A stretch of 64,000 nt of DNA from Isoetes taiwanensis (lineage: Eukaryota; Streptophyta; Lycopodiopsida; Isoetales; Isoetaceae), in assembly GCA_021234155.1 (NCBI GenBank), contig JAJEKV010000005.1, forward strand, positions 19,328,089-19,392,088, read 5' to 3'. Below the pieces are notes generated by a model, which saw only the letters and a list, made by a program, of their open reading frames with translations, was not told the DNA's origin and ran no database searches. The position numbers and the translations under genes are program-made. How positions within the stretch are numbered: the first letter of the stretch is position 1; each line of letters begins with the position of its first letter. Shown piece by piece: positions 36,331 through 47,340 of the stretch.

Positions 36331-36760
36331 CTCCCGTGAGCCGCAAAGATTTCTCCTACCTAACTGAACTCCGCCAGCCGCCTCCCCGGGGATCATACAA
36401 CTCCTCCAAGCGATGCATCCACCGGGTCTATGGTAATATTGCCGGGTGATTGATGCCTCTTGTACAACACCCTACGCCAAAAGGCTTTGCTGGCCATCAA
36501 CAAATCAAACATGCGCCGATGATGGTCCGCAATGTATGCATGCTTTTGGATTTCAAGAATGCTCTATAGTCCGAATGGTTCGCCGCCGCAGCCTATGGAT
36601 CCGGAGACAAGGCGCAGCTTGGGTCTTTAGAGCCTTGCACTCTGGCCAAACCAGTGGATTCCGAGGGAACCGCGACAAAGGTCCATTTTGCGAAGCGATC
36701 CCCGCCAAAGCATGCACTAGCCGCCGCGGAGTAAGGCGCTTACAAGCCACCCCACCTATC

Positions 36761-37636
36761 ATGTAACGCGGCAAAGGGCATCAATCCCCCGCAGTTCACG
36801 CTCCAACACACTCATATTCTCGCTTGCTTTCGCAAGAATCTCAACCCCCCGATGGTTTCTACTGCGGATTGCGCCACCGAAAGTGCTCCTAATCCAAAGT
36901 GACATAACGTGGATAGTGGTCCGACAAAGCCTCCTCATCTCCCCGCTCAGGTGCCAATTGAGAGCTCGCCGATCATGTCAAGTCCTAGCACCGAGCAAGG
37001 AGATAGTCTACCACGCTTAGCTCCACCATCATGTCTATCGCCTTTGCAAGTAAAAACCCCGATTGCGCCATCCGATCATACCATTGCACACTACCATGTC
37101 AAAGACCCGACAGAAGTTGAACCAACACCCTTCCAAAGGCTTTGATGATCAGATCTTGAGATCGCTTTGACATGTTGGGGTGCGCTTGTTTCAAGCCATG
37201 TAACGCAAAGGGCATCAATCCCCGCAGCTTCACGCCCAACACGCACTCATATTTTATGATTTGTTTTCGTAATCTCAACCCCCGATGGTTTCTATAAGGA
37301 TTGCGCTTACCGAAAGTGCTCCCTAATCCAAAGTGACATAACGCGGATAGTGGTCCCACAAAGCCTCCTCATCTCCCTCGCTCGTGCCAATTGAGAGCTC
37401 ACGATCATGTCAAGTCCTAGCACCGAGCAAGGAGATAGTCTACCACGCTTAGCTCCACCATCATGTCTATCGCTTCTGCAAGTAAAACCCCCCGACATCA
37501 CTTTGCCATCCGATCATACCATTGCACACTACCATGTCAAAGACCCGACAGAAGTTGAACCAACACCCTTCCAAAGGCTTTGATGATCAGATCTTGAGAC
37601 TGCTTTGACATGTTGGGGTGCGCTTGTTTCAAGCCG
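36761..37636. repeat. 437 bp tandem duplication inside LINE 2
   Basis: 36,761-37,197 and 37,198-37,636 are direct copies, beginning ATGTAACGC and ending TGCGCTTGTTTCAAGCC. They differ at scattered positions, many of them the scrambled CTG-type spots seen elsewhere. The duplication falls between the endonuclease and reverse transcriptase regions. Confidence 0.9.
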
Positions 37637-37639
37637 AGT

Positions 37640-38140
37640 GGGTCGAATCTACTCTCCTCGAAGGTAACCGATCAATGCGGCGCAAGTGCATTGAAATCTC
37701 CTAACAAGAGCACATGACTTTGCCGGGCGATATTGCTCTATGTCATCATACGCATCTCTATAAGGCATTTGTACATCCGCGGTTCCGCTTTCCCCGACCT
37801 AGTAGAACTTAGAGGTCGCATGGGGTATATAACAAGTAAGTAATAAACAATGGACTATGTTGAGGCTCCAGCCACCACCCACGTAGCTAAGTTAAGTCCA
37901 AGCTTTGTGGAGTGAGATCGTGGTTGCTATAGCATCTTTGAAGTATAGCATGCCAACCCTCCATATTCTCACTTGCCACGCGATTAAGAGCGTAGAAGCA
38001 CCGTATCCCCGGATGTCCGGCAACCGATGCCCACAATATTCCCATGTTCTTGCAAGAAGATGATGTCCATACCGAAGCGATCCCAACAAGGTCGGGCCGC
38101 CCTTCTTCCGTGGGAATCCCCTACGCCCATGATACAAGCC
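37640..38140 (-). pseudogene. APE-type endonuclease remnant of LINE 2
   Basis: The minus-strand frames include ILLQEHGNIVG-like sequence and LLLGDFNA, both signature motifs of apurinic-endonuclease-like LINE nucleases that nick the target DNA. The longest single frame is 81 codons (38,137-37,892) and starts in sequence that looks shifted. The nuclease cannot be made from this copy. Confidence 0.6.
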
Positions 38141-38560
38141 TGAGACACCGCCTCTATGCCGCCTGCATTAAGTTGTCCCGCACCAGCCTCCCCAGGAGGT
38201 TGCGTGGGACGCTCCAGTGGTGCCCGAAAGACCGGGTCCCGCTATTGGATCCGGGTTTGCCGCCCCTGAGGTGAAAGGTCTAGATGTCCTCGCCCCATCG
38301 CCACTTTGAAGCAGATGGACGGAGGTACAAACACCTTCATCTTGCCATTAACCAAGTGTTGCCGATCCCCCCCGCCGCCTGGACTTGTTTGATTTTTGTG
38401 AATTCCTCTCGCTCTCCTTTTTGTTGCACCGAGTAAGATCTTGAGGTCCAAGTATATTGATGTCCCTTCAAAGAGAAGTTGTAGCAATAGAGTCTTCGGA
38501 TGCCCCGGGTCCAACATCAGGAATTTGACCACGGGGTCTCATGTTTGGCCCCCCCGAATT

Positions 38561-39323
38561 TTGGTTTCTCACCCCCAAATGAAATAGCTTGTAGTCCTGC
38601 CCAAAGACTGTGGCATTAAGCTTAGTTTTTTACCTATTCTTCCCCATGCTCTTCATTCTGAGAAAGGATGTAGTTGAAGTTGGAAAGGAAGTAGTTGGAA
38701 TTGGAAGGATGTAGGTAAAACTGGAAGTGGACTGATGATAGCTTTTTGACGATGTTTCTTTTGAAGAGATAGTCGAGACAATCCACGCTTTGAGGAAGGC
38801 CTTCAACTGAAAGTGTTGATGAGGGATCGAATCAATAACAAATGGTACCTTTAAGAATTGCATCGAAGTTTCATAAAGTAGCAACACTCTTGATGTCCGT
38901 GGAAATTGTGAAGAGAATGAATGGAGGTGGAAGTTCCGTGAAACCGCAATCGATCACATGTTTTTAAATCTCTGACTGTAATTTTGAATTTTGATTAAAA
39001 ACTTTTATCAGGAAATATTGAACCGATCCGATCTTGAATACAAAGATCTTTACTACACTTCTATGTTTTTAACCTATTATTCTTTTAACTTACTATTCAT
39101 TCTAGAATTTTACTATTCATTCTGAAAGTCCAGAAAGTAGACTAGTAAAACAAAAATGATTAGATGATAAAATTTGGCAATTTCCGGACTCCATATATTC
39201 AATATGGGAGCGGAATGACACCTAAGCAAACTTTAACACGCCAAAAATACCAAAGCCACCCTCAGCGTATCCGTGGAAGGGTCACCCCAACATTGAAGGT
39301 GAAAATGTTCCTTGCGGAGGGAT
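38561..39323. other. No gene recognised; purine-rich stretch
   Basis: The sequence between LINE 2 and the PPR gene has GGAAG/GTAGTTGAAG-type purine-rich words at 38,655-38,735 and an AT-rich remainder. Reading frames are short. The last few hundred bases presumably contain the PPR gene promoter. Confidence 0.5.
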
Positions 39324-39331
39324 TTATATAG
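39324..39331 (+). promoter_or_regulatory. Candidate TATA box of the PPR gene
   Basis: TTATATAG lies about 180 bases upstream of the ATG at 39,507, in a sequence otherwise of mixed composition. Position and consensus fit a plant TATA box, but no transcript start is known. Confidence 0.3.
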
Positions 39332-39506
39332 TGGGTTTTTGGCCTCCTAGCCATTGGTTCCTGTTGTGAAAATTAGATAGAGGACTGAGGAACAGATGGG
39401 GAGCTGTGTCGCTGTATGAAGTAATTAAAAGCCAAACGATCATTTGTACTAACATTTAAGTATTAAATGAAAAGCGAGAAGGCTGGTATAGTAATCTAGG
39501 GTATCT

Positions 39507-42500
39507 ATGGAAGGGGCTATGGTAAGCTTACAGCCACAAAATTTCCTAGACTTAGTGATCGAGGAGGCTCCAACAGACACATTCATCTGCAAATTGCAGA
39601 GATGCAGAAAAACGGGAAATTTAGCATATGCCAAGGATGTAAATGCAGGCATTTATAGTCATGGACTAGCAGCACATGGAATTGTTGGGAACTATGTCGT
39701 GCCAATGTTCACGGAATGCGGAAGTCTGTCGGATTCTCTGCAAACTTTCACCAGGTTGGTTTATAGGAATGTGATTGCATGGACTTGTCTTATTTCAGAT
39801 TATAGTGGAAACGGAAAACCATGTAATACGCTCAACCTTTACAAGAAAAATGCTGGAAGATAATGTGCAGCCTAGCAGTCATACACTCGTGGTTCTCCTG
39901 AAAGCTTGTTCTAGGTTGAGGGATATAGAAACAGCTCGACTGGTACATGTTGAGATAATAGGAAAGCAATTTGAAAGAGATATTTTTGTGGGCACTGCTT
40001 TGGTCGACATATATGCTAAATGTGGATTACTTATAGAGGCAAGGCAGGTTTTTGACAGTTTGCCAGTTCGAAATGTAGTGTCCTGGACTGCTTTAATTTC
40101 AGGTTATGCTGAACATGGAGTTGCCAAGGAAGCTCTCAAATGTTTCGATCGAATGCAACAAGAAGGCCTGTCACCAAATGCTTTGACATATGTTTGCAGC
40201 TTCAAAGCTTGTGCCAACATAGGAGCTATAGAAGGCCGAAGAATACACAAGAAGGCTACTGAAAAGGGACTAGATAAACATCTTTTTGTTGGAAACTCTT
40301 TGATAGACATGTATAGGAAATGTGGCTCAGTCGAGGATGCTCAAAAGTTATTTGACAAGCTTCCAGTTAGAGATGTCATAACCTGGAGTGTGCTCATTGC
40401 AGGATATTTTGAGAAAGGCCTTGCTCAGAAAGCACTAACGTGTTTTGAACAGATGCAATCTGAAGGCATTTCTCCAAATGCTATTACATTTGTCTATGTC
40501 TTGAAAGCTTGTGGCAGCATAGCAGCCATTTATAGGATTCGAGAAGTGCATGCCAGAATTTTGAAGAAAAGGTTGGAGAATGATGTTTTTGTTAGTAGCA
40601 CATTGGTTGACATGTACAGCAAATGGGGACTGGTAGTAGAGGCAAGAAAGGTGTTTGACAAACTGGTAGTTCGAGATGTTGTATCATGGACGACAGCAAT
40701 TGCAGGATATGCCAGACATGGACATGGTCAGGAAGCTTTGAAGTGCTATGAACAGATGCACTTGGAAGGTATTCCTCCAAATGCTCTCACCTTTGTTTGT
40801 GCCTTGAAAGCATGTGGAAGTACTGAAGCGATAAATACAGGGAAACGAGTACATGGAGAGATTGCACTAGATGTGTTTGAAGCAGACCCTGCTGTTGGTT
40901 GTAGTTTAGTTGACATGTATGCAAAATGTGGATTCTTAGCTGAGGCACGAAAAGTCTTTGACAGGCTTCAAATTCAGGACATTGCATCATGGAATTCACT
41001 CATTGCAGGATATGCTGACCATGGCCCTTATCAAGAAGCACTTAACTGCCTGCGCCAAATGCAACTCGAGGGCATCTGTCCAGATGCTGTCACGTTTGCT
41101 TGCACCTTGAAGGCCTGTGGCATCATTGGACTCATTAAAGATGGACAGGAGATACACAAAGAGATTGTACAAATGCATTTGGACAAAGAACATCTCGTTG
41201 GAAGTGCTTTGATTTACATGTATGCAAAGTGTGACTCACTTATAGAAGCAAAAAAAGTTTTTAACAAGTTGGCAGTGCGAGATGTTGTGTCTTGGACCAC
41301 ACTAATTGAAGGATATGCAGAGCATGGGCATGGACAGGAAGCCCTGAAAATTTACGAACAGATGAAAGCAGAGAATGTCCCACCTAATGCAGTAACATTT
41401 GCTTGCACTTTAAAAGCTTGTAGTAGCATCGGTGCTATAGACAAGGGTCAGGAAATCCACATGGAGATCACTAGACAGGGATTCGAAAGTGACTTATTTG
41501 TTAGCAGCGTTTTGATTGACATGTATGCAAAATGTGGCTTACTTGCAAAGGCACAGGAAGTCTTTGATAATCTGCCAGTTCGAGATGTCGTGTCATGGAC
41601 TGCACTTATTTCAGGATATGCAAGAAAAGAAGCAGGTTGGCAGGCTCTGAAATGTTTTGAACAGATGCAATTTGAAGGTGTCTCTCCAAATTCTGTGACT
41701 TTTATCTGCAGCTTGAAAGCTTGTGGTGACATAGCAGCTATTGGCAAGGGTCAGGAAATACACAAGCAGATTGTCAACCATGGACTTGAAACACATCCAT
41801 TCATTAGCAGTACTCTGGTTGATATGTATGCGAAATGTGGATTACTCGCTGAAGCACAAGAAATTTTTCATGACCTGCCAATGAAGGATGTTGTATTATG
41901 GAACACAATGATCAGAGGATACGGAATGAACCATAAGAATGACCTGGCTCTGCGGTGTTTCAACGAAATGCAAGAACAGGGTGTATCTCCAGATAGCATT
42001 ACATTCACATGCCTTCTTAGTTCGTTTAGCCGTGCCAACCTGGTATTCAAGGGGCTAGTTCTGTTTAATGAAATGACGGAAGAGTATAGCATTCTACCAA
42101 CAGGAGATCACTATATGTGCATTGTAGACCTGCTGGCACGGTCAGGACACTTGTACGAGGCGGAAAAGTTGCTGTGGGACTTGCAACCTTCATCTATAGA
42201 AACCTGGATAATGCTGCTTAGTGCTTGCAAAACATATGGGGAAGCAGATGTAGGGTTGAGATGCTTTCAGCAGTTAGTGAAGATGAATCCTGAAAATGCT
42301 GCATCTTATGTTCTAATGGAGAATATCTATGGAAGTGCTGAAAGATGGAATAATGTAAATAAAATAGAGAGGCTAAGGAGATTTATGGGGGCAAAGAAAA
42401 AGCCTGCAAAGGCATGTATAGAGGTGAACAAGGTGGTGCACGAATTTGTTATAGGCAGCACATACCAGGAGGAAATATTAAAAATGCTAGAAACCTTAAA

Positions 42501-42801
42501 ATCACGATTAAAGAAGGAAGGGTACGTACCAAACTTAGAACTTGTCTTGAGACCAGTGTCTGATGTACAGAAGGAATCATTATTGTGTGGACATGTAGAA
42601 AGATTAGCTATAGCTTTTGGGATTCTCCACACGTCAGAGGGACAAAGATTGCATGTGAGTAAAAATTTGAGGATGTGTGGGGACTGTCATAACACAAGTA
42701 AAATAATATCTAGAATTGAGAGACGTGAGATTATTGTCAAAGAAAGTAACTGGATTCACTACTTCAAAGATGGTCATTGTAATTGCGGAGATATGTGGTG
42801 A
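39507..42801 (+). CDS. PPR protein, PLS class with DYW:KP-type deaminase domain
   Basis: An intronless gene of about 1,097 codons with some 26 PPR motifs in P-L-S triplets, followed by E1/E2 and a DYW domain. PPR repeats bind one RNA base each; DYW domains are cytidine-deaminase-like and edit organellar transcripts. The zinc and catalytic residues are present: HxE in CGHVERLAIAFG (42,592-42,600), CGDCH, and the terminal CNCGDMW, with Met replacing Tyr of DYW. At the PG-box position the protein reads KPAKA (42,400-42,414), matching the KPAxA signature of the DYW:KP class associated with U-to-C editing. The first 113 codons are in another frame; removing one A from the run at about 39,846-39,850 joins them. 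No clear transit peptide is seen in the first residues. Confidence 0.9.
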
Positions 42802-43392
42802 TCTATTAGAGATTTCAAAAAGAACTAAATGCACTATTTGCAAATTTAAGCAACAGTTACAAGAATACGGATCTATGTAGGAGCTGTGCAGGCTGCGTGC
42901 CTAAAAGAAGAGGGAAGGGGGAGGGATTTATATCTCGTCTTGGTAGGAGAACGAATCATGTTTGTGCTCATTCATCAAGGTGCAACCCCTCAGCCCATAT
43001 CCATGCGCACAGTTATGCATATCTTATGAAGAGGTCTCCAACCATACAATTTAAACACCTTGACTTAAAAGAAAGAAAGAGTATCATCGCACCACAATTC
43101 AAAGAGTGGATGCTTCGAATGAATAAGCATTAGAATGATAGAAATACATCATTAAAATCTGTTTGTATCCTCTCTCTCTTTTATATTTTATCTTAACATA
43201 TATAATGATTGGAGGGCAGATTCTTCTGGGATATTCTTTAAGATTCTTACGTTAAATTTCGACACGCATGTTGTGCGCAACACTCCTTCATAAAATTTTT
43301 TGACACGTTTCAGATATCAGGACCCAGACTTTTCTATTCTAAATTTTTTGACACGTTGCATTAGCTAGGTAAAGGTAAAAATTGTTGGCTAT
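42802..43392. other. 3' flank of the PPR gene
   Basis: AT-rich sequence follows the stop. A 78-codon frame at 42,897-43,133 shows no domain. A repeated TTTTTTGACACGTT word at about 43,297-43,355 (two copies about 50 bases apart) is the only pattern noticed. Confidence 0.5.
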
Positions 43393-45215
43393 GGCGTCGA
43401 CACTGCGGCATCTGCGCTCTTCCTCTCTCCAACCGGCATCTGCGCCCCTGCTCTTTTTCACAATCTTTTCTTGCATATCTTCCTTCCACAAGTCAGTGTT
43501 TCTTTTCCTTTCTTCCATTGAGACATCAGCGCTGCATTAAGTTTTACGTGCAAAGCAACCGGGATCCTCATAATAGTTCTGGAGGTCATATGGTAAGGTC
43601 ACGGTAAGTTTAGGCTATGGTTGAATTTTTTTTTTCTGATGTACTTATTTTTCTGCAAGTTCTTACTTCCTTCTAACCCTAACTTGGTAGTATATTTTCC
43701 TATGTCGGCATGCAGATGAAGCGGAAAGCTTTAGCAATGTTTAGTGTGTCTTGACGGGAAGCTTTTTGGCAAGTGTCCGGAAGCCAGACAGATAAGCCGA
43801 AAACTTTCAAAGAGATCTTGAGATGAGATGCGCATCAGTATAGGTTTGTGTTTGAAGAATCTTGGTTTTGTTTTTCAAGACTAAGAAAAAAAAAAAAATA
43901 CTCTAGATATTCTAGCTATGTTGAATCACTCTGATAAGTGGCTGACCCAGAAAATATCAGCAGTAAATTCCTGAATGTTACTTTTTAAAATTTGGCCAAA
44001 TGCCCTTGATGCACAGAACTTATGATTCGTCTCCACCGGCGTAGGCTGTGGAGACCAGATGCAGGAACAGGAATTGAAGAAGAAGCTCTCTTTGAATATG
44101 TGAAGATGGATTGATTGTAGATTGGATCATCTTCATGTGATGAATGATGCAAAGGCGTTGATTATCTTGCAACTGAGCAACAGTGGTTTTGGACATCTGT
44201 TGGAAGCTTTATAGCTTAGTTCATGCCACATAATGAGGACAATATGACATCTTTACAAAGGATCCAGCAGTATTTGACCACGTTTTACAGTGCAAATGCT
44301 ATGCTAACCCCGGACACTGTCAACTAAGTAATTTTGATTCAATATTTGAATTAACCAGGAAGTACTTTCTGTAACTTTATGCATTTTCACAGGGATCCAC
44401 TTGAAAAGTGATAAAGCTGTGTGTAATTTGCTCACAATTCCTATATTTGTCTTACAAGTTCTTCAAGGTTTTATATATGCATTTATGCTGTAAAATATGG
44501 TAGCAAGATCCATTTTCATTAATATACACATATTAGGCTGTTTCATTGAAGTTGCAGGCATTATCTCACCTTTTTCCACTATCTAATCTACAAAACAATT
44601 TCTGCTTTTTATATGAGCGATTTTTACACGAGAAACCGATTGATAGATGATTTTCCTGCCATGTCTTATAGGGATGCACCGTCATATAGCATATAAAGAT
44701 AATAAACGTCCAAAGCACCGTAGCAGCGAAATCTTAAAAATTATATATTATATATATATATCTAGCATTGCAATGCACCTGTTCTATATCTATATGCACT
44801 AGCAGCATATAGCTGCTACGAGGTCAGCATGTACGGTGGTTCAGTATATTCTTAAGTCTAATCTGTCCATGGGGAGGCCAAGACTTCCTGTAATTTGCAG
44901 GTGATGTTCTTTGTAAGCGTGTCAGGTTAGAAAGTTCACGTAACTAACTTTATACATGTTTCTCTTAAACATGTACCTCTTCAAAATTCTTTGTTTTAAT
45001 CAAAAATTATTCTGCCCTTTTTCACATTTCGGTTTTAGGCACTTGATGCTTTATCATTGCATTTCATTTCTTATGCATCTCTGTTCCAGAGTATTATCTG
45101 AATCATATGCTCCTAGTCACGCTATACACAGAGTTAAAATTATGTTTTGACGTTTGCAGAGATGGCCGCGATGAAAGAAGACTACACTATCAAGCTGAAT
45201 CTAGATGAGTTCTGA
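43393..45215 (+). CDS. Possible small multi-exon gene, organelle-targeted
   Basis: An ATG at 43,393 opens MASTLRHLRSSSLQPASAPL, an Arg/Ser-rich, acid-free start typical of mitochondrial or plastid presequences. A second frame then gives a coding-like run ending FYVQSNRDPHNSSGG before GTAAG donors at about 43,592 and 43,603. One base change in a T-run near 43,445 would join them. A possible last exon at 45,160-45,215 follows TTTGCAG and reads MAAMKEDYTIKLNLDEF before TGA. Middle exons were not found. I do not recognise the product; the exon joins are guesses. Confidence 0.25.
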
Positions 45216-45590
45216 ATATTGATTGCAAGACAAGTCCTACTATTTGAAAATATTGGGCTTTTCTTTTTACCTCTAAATTTGCAAATCAACCATGCAATTT
45301 ATTTTTAACATTCAAAGTCTATATGCACAAGGTTTGGCACACATGAATTAAGGGGCACACATGAATTAAGGGGACGTAATTTTGAGTACCATCTATGATC
45401 AAGACATTTTTGCTACAAAATTTTGACGGTATGAGGTAATTTCGGGCACCATGTCGTCCTTGATGCAAAACAAATGGCAATAATGCAGTTTCAACTCTTG
45501 CATGTTCTTTCGCATCTCAAGGATATCCAATTGAGATCTATTCGACTTAGCACAAAACTTCTTTTGCAGTAGGTTGGAGAAGAGAAATGT

Positions 45591-45616
45591 TCGCGGCGGC
45601 CGCAAGGCCGCCGCGA
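45591..45616. other. Perfect GC-rich hairpin with GCAA loop
   Basis: TCGCGGCGGCC pairs perfectly with GGCCGCCGCGA around a GCAA (GNRA-type) tetraloop. AGAAAT and ATTTCT just outside can extend the stem after a small internal loop. The surroundings are AT-rich, so this is compositionally foreign. It could be a structured RNA element, a recombination remnant or a library-derived artefact. Confidence 0.8.
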
Positions 45617-46504
45617 TAAATTTCTTGTATCTTTTATTTTTAGGAGGGTTGCCTAACTCGAGATGACCGATTTCCTATCATTCTAGCCTATACACATGTA
45701 CGTAACCACATGTAACAAATGTGTATTGTATGCCATGTATCCAATGGGTTTTTCTTTCCTTCTAGGCGTTACTCTTTAAGTGCTTCCTTGCCGGGATGAT
45801 TCTCCTCCTTGGCCTTCCGTTATTCCTTCATGACTTCAAATGAGAAATCAGTCTGCAACACCTTTCATCTGACACATCAAGTTTGCCCTTTTCCTCGCTT
45901 CTTTGCAAAAATGCCAGTGGTGTTGCATGCCATGCAATCAGCCAATTTTGCCTTTATTCTAAATCAATGTGGAACTTGTCTTGGTCGGACTATATATATT
46001 ACGATATGTCGATGTCTATTATGGATCTATGGATGGATGGATGTGCTACCCTTCATGGTAGTTGTTTATATTATATTGCTTTGCCAGTGCTGATGTAGTA
46101 TGCTTCCGCTATTATAGAAGCCCATAGGGAGCGGGCGCATGAGACACCTTCAGAAGGTCTCCCCTACCCACGCCCCGCCATCCCGTGAACGGGCGCACTG
46201 AGGGCCCATGTAGCAGCCGAGCGCCGATGGGGAAATTTCCTCATGTAGATGTACGACAAGGCGCCAGATATTTGGGGAGTTTAGAGCATCACAAAGTAAC
46301 TTCCTCCCCGACCACTTCTAATAAAATAACATGCATATTCAACTCAGAGTGTTCTTAACCATAGAAAGAATCGCATCATGTAAGTTGAGCAAAGAAAGAG
46401 ATGCATCCCTTCGATCTTGTTGACCTTTTGAAATGGTCATAGTGTCAATGATCCATAGCTTCATGCTGAAATGGAGGATCCTACTTCTGAAAAAAAACTT
46501 AAAA
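45617..46504. other. No gene recognised
   Basis: Only short frames occur. A GC-rich block at about 46,110-46,240 contains an imperfect hairpin (GAGACACCTTC with GAAGGTCTC) and the word CGGGCGCA twice (GAGCGGGCGCATGAG and GAACGGGCGCACTGAG). It may be another transposon end. Confidence 0.45.
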
Positions 46505-47340
46505 ATAAATTGAATTGAATTGGACAATCACCCAGGAGACTAAAGAGAATCTATGGGACCCAAACATTGAATATAGAAGAAGTATTACTGTCCAAAAATA
46601 AAAATCCCACCCGAAGGGTTTTTGCGGGGAAAAACTTAGTAGTAATAGATTTGCTGATAAACTATACATTTACATTTTCATAGATAGTGATGAAGGACAT
46701 AGCTGAGTTCGCAAATCATTACCCCCGAGATATGCCATCTCCAACATCCACATGCAGTAGCTGGTTAGGTGTAACCAACCTGGCACAACGTGCTCTAATA
46801 GATCTAAATGCTCAACTTCAATAAATTCCAATTGGCAACATTGGCAGATCTTGTCTTCTCATTCTATCAGACCCATTTGCCTGTCCCAATTTTGAGGCAG
46901 TGTGCTTCTGTGCAAATGGACATTCTGCATTTCTTATTGAGCAAATGTGCTAGATATTGTTTTTGACCCTTTGCAAGTGTGGGATTAATCTGAGTTTTGT
47001 AGTGTGCTGTACTCACCAGTTCTAAAGCCTTAGCATCCCAAAACTTACTTTGGAAGCGCATTGTTCGAGAAGGAGAAGACTCTGTAATATTCTGACCCTC
47101 AACTATTAAAACATCAATGATGTCCTTTGATGCTTCGACCAAGAGGTTGAAGGAAATTCTTACATCTATCACCATACTTCAACCAAGCAAGTCCAACCTT
47201 CGTCTTATTCGACTGAAAATTTGATCGCTCAAGCCCATGAATTTCTTTTGCCCAAGTAAAATTGCTGCCATGCACCCAAAGAGACTCAAAGTCTTGACAT
47301 TTCAACAACAAAGCTTCATGTTTCTTACGCATGTGATCCT
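46505..47340 (-). mobile_element. LINE 3 fragment
   Basis: The minus-strand frame at 47,332-47,114 contains KTKVGLAWLKYGDRCKNFL, the stretch between endonuclease and reverse transcriptase in LINEs. The frame at 47,175-46,867 continues with EASKDIIDVLIVEGQNITE. Most of the polymerase is deleted. The 3' end shares words with the LINE 1 and LINE 2 tails (GGGACCCAA; a CCCAC..GGGTTTTT..GGAAAAAC..AGTAGTA series) and finishes in a TTGAA repeat (about 46,508-46,523). Confidence 0.7.

Larger units (their letters stand above)
34250..38560 (-). mobile_element. Near full-length degenerate LINE 2
   Basis: Minus-strand pieces occur in LINE order. An APE-type endonuclease lies at about 38,140-37,640, with the LLLGDFNA motif near 37,690-37,715. 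Reverse transcriptase remnants lie at 36,330-35,392 (VDLLSHTTRGVSRRHLDTL), and a C-terminal part at 35,232-34,841 (SKNTWDKLERVQKAFLTYDL). The 3' end carries an AAGG/CTTC microsatellite (34,250-34,268). It inserted into exon 4 of the recombinase gene. Frames are broken throughout, and a 437 bp internal duplication adds length. The 5' limit near 38,560 is approximate. Confidence 0.8.

Noticed and set aside
40104-42092. Several minus-strand frames inside the PPR gene
   Set aside because: They are shadows produced by the repetitive codon pattern of the PPR repeats.
43670-43685. Short CTAACCCTAAC match to telomere repeat
   Set aside because: Fewer than two units, common by chance in intergenic DNA.
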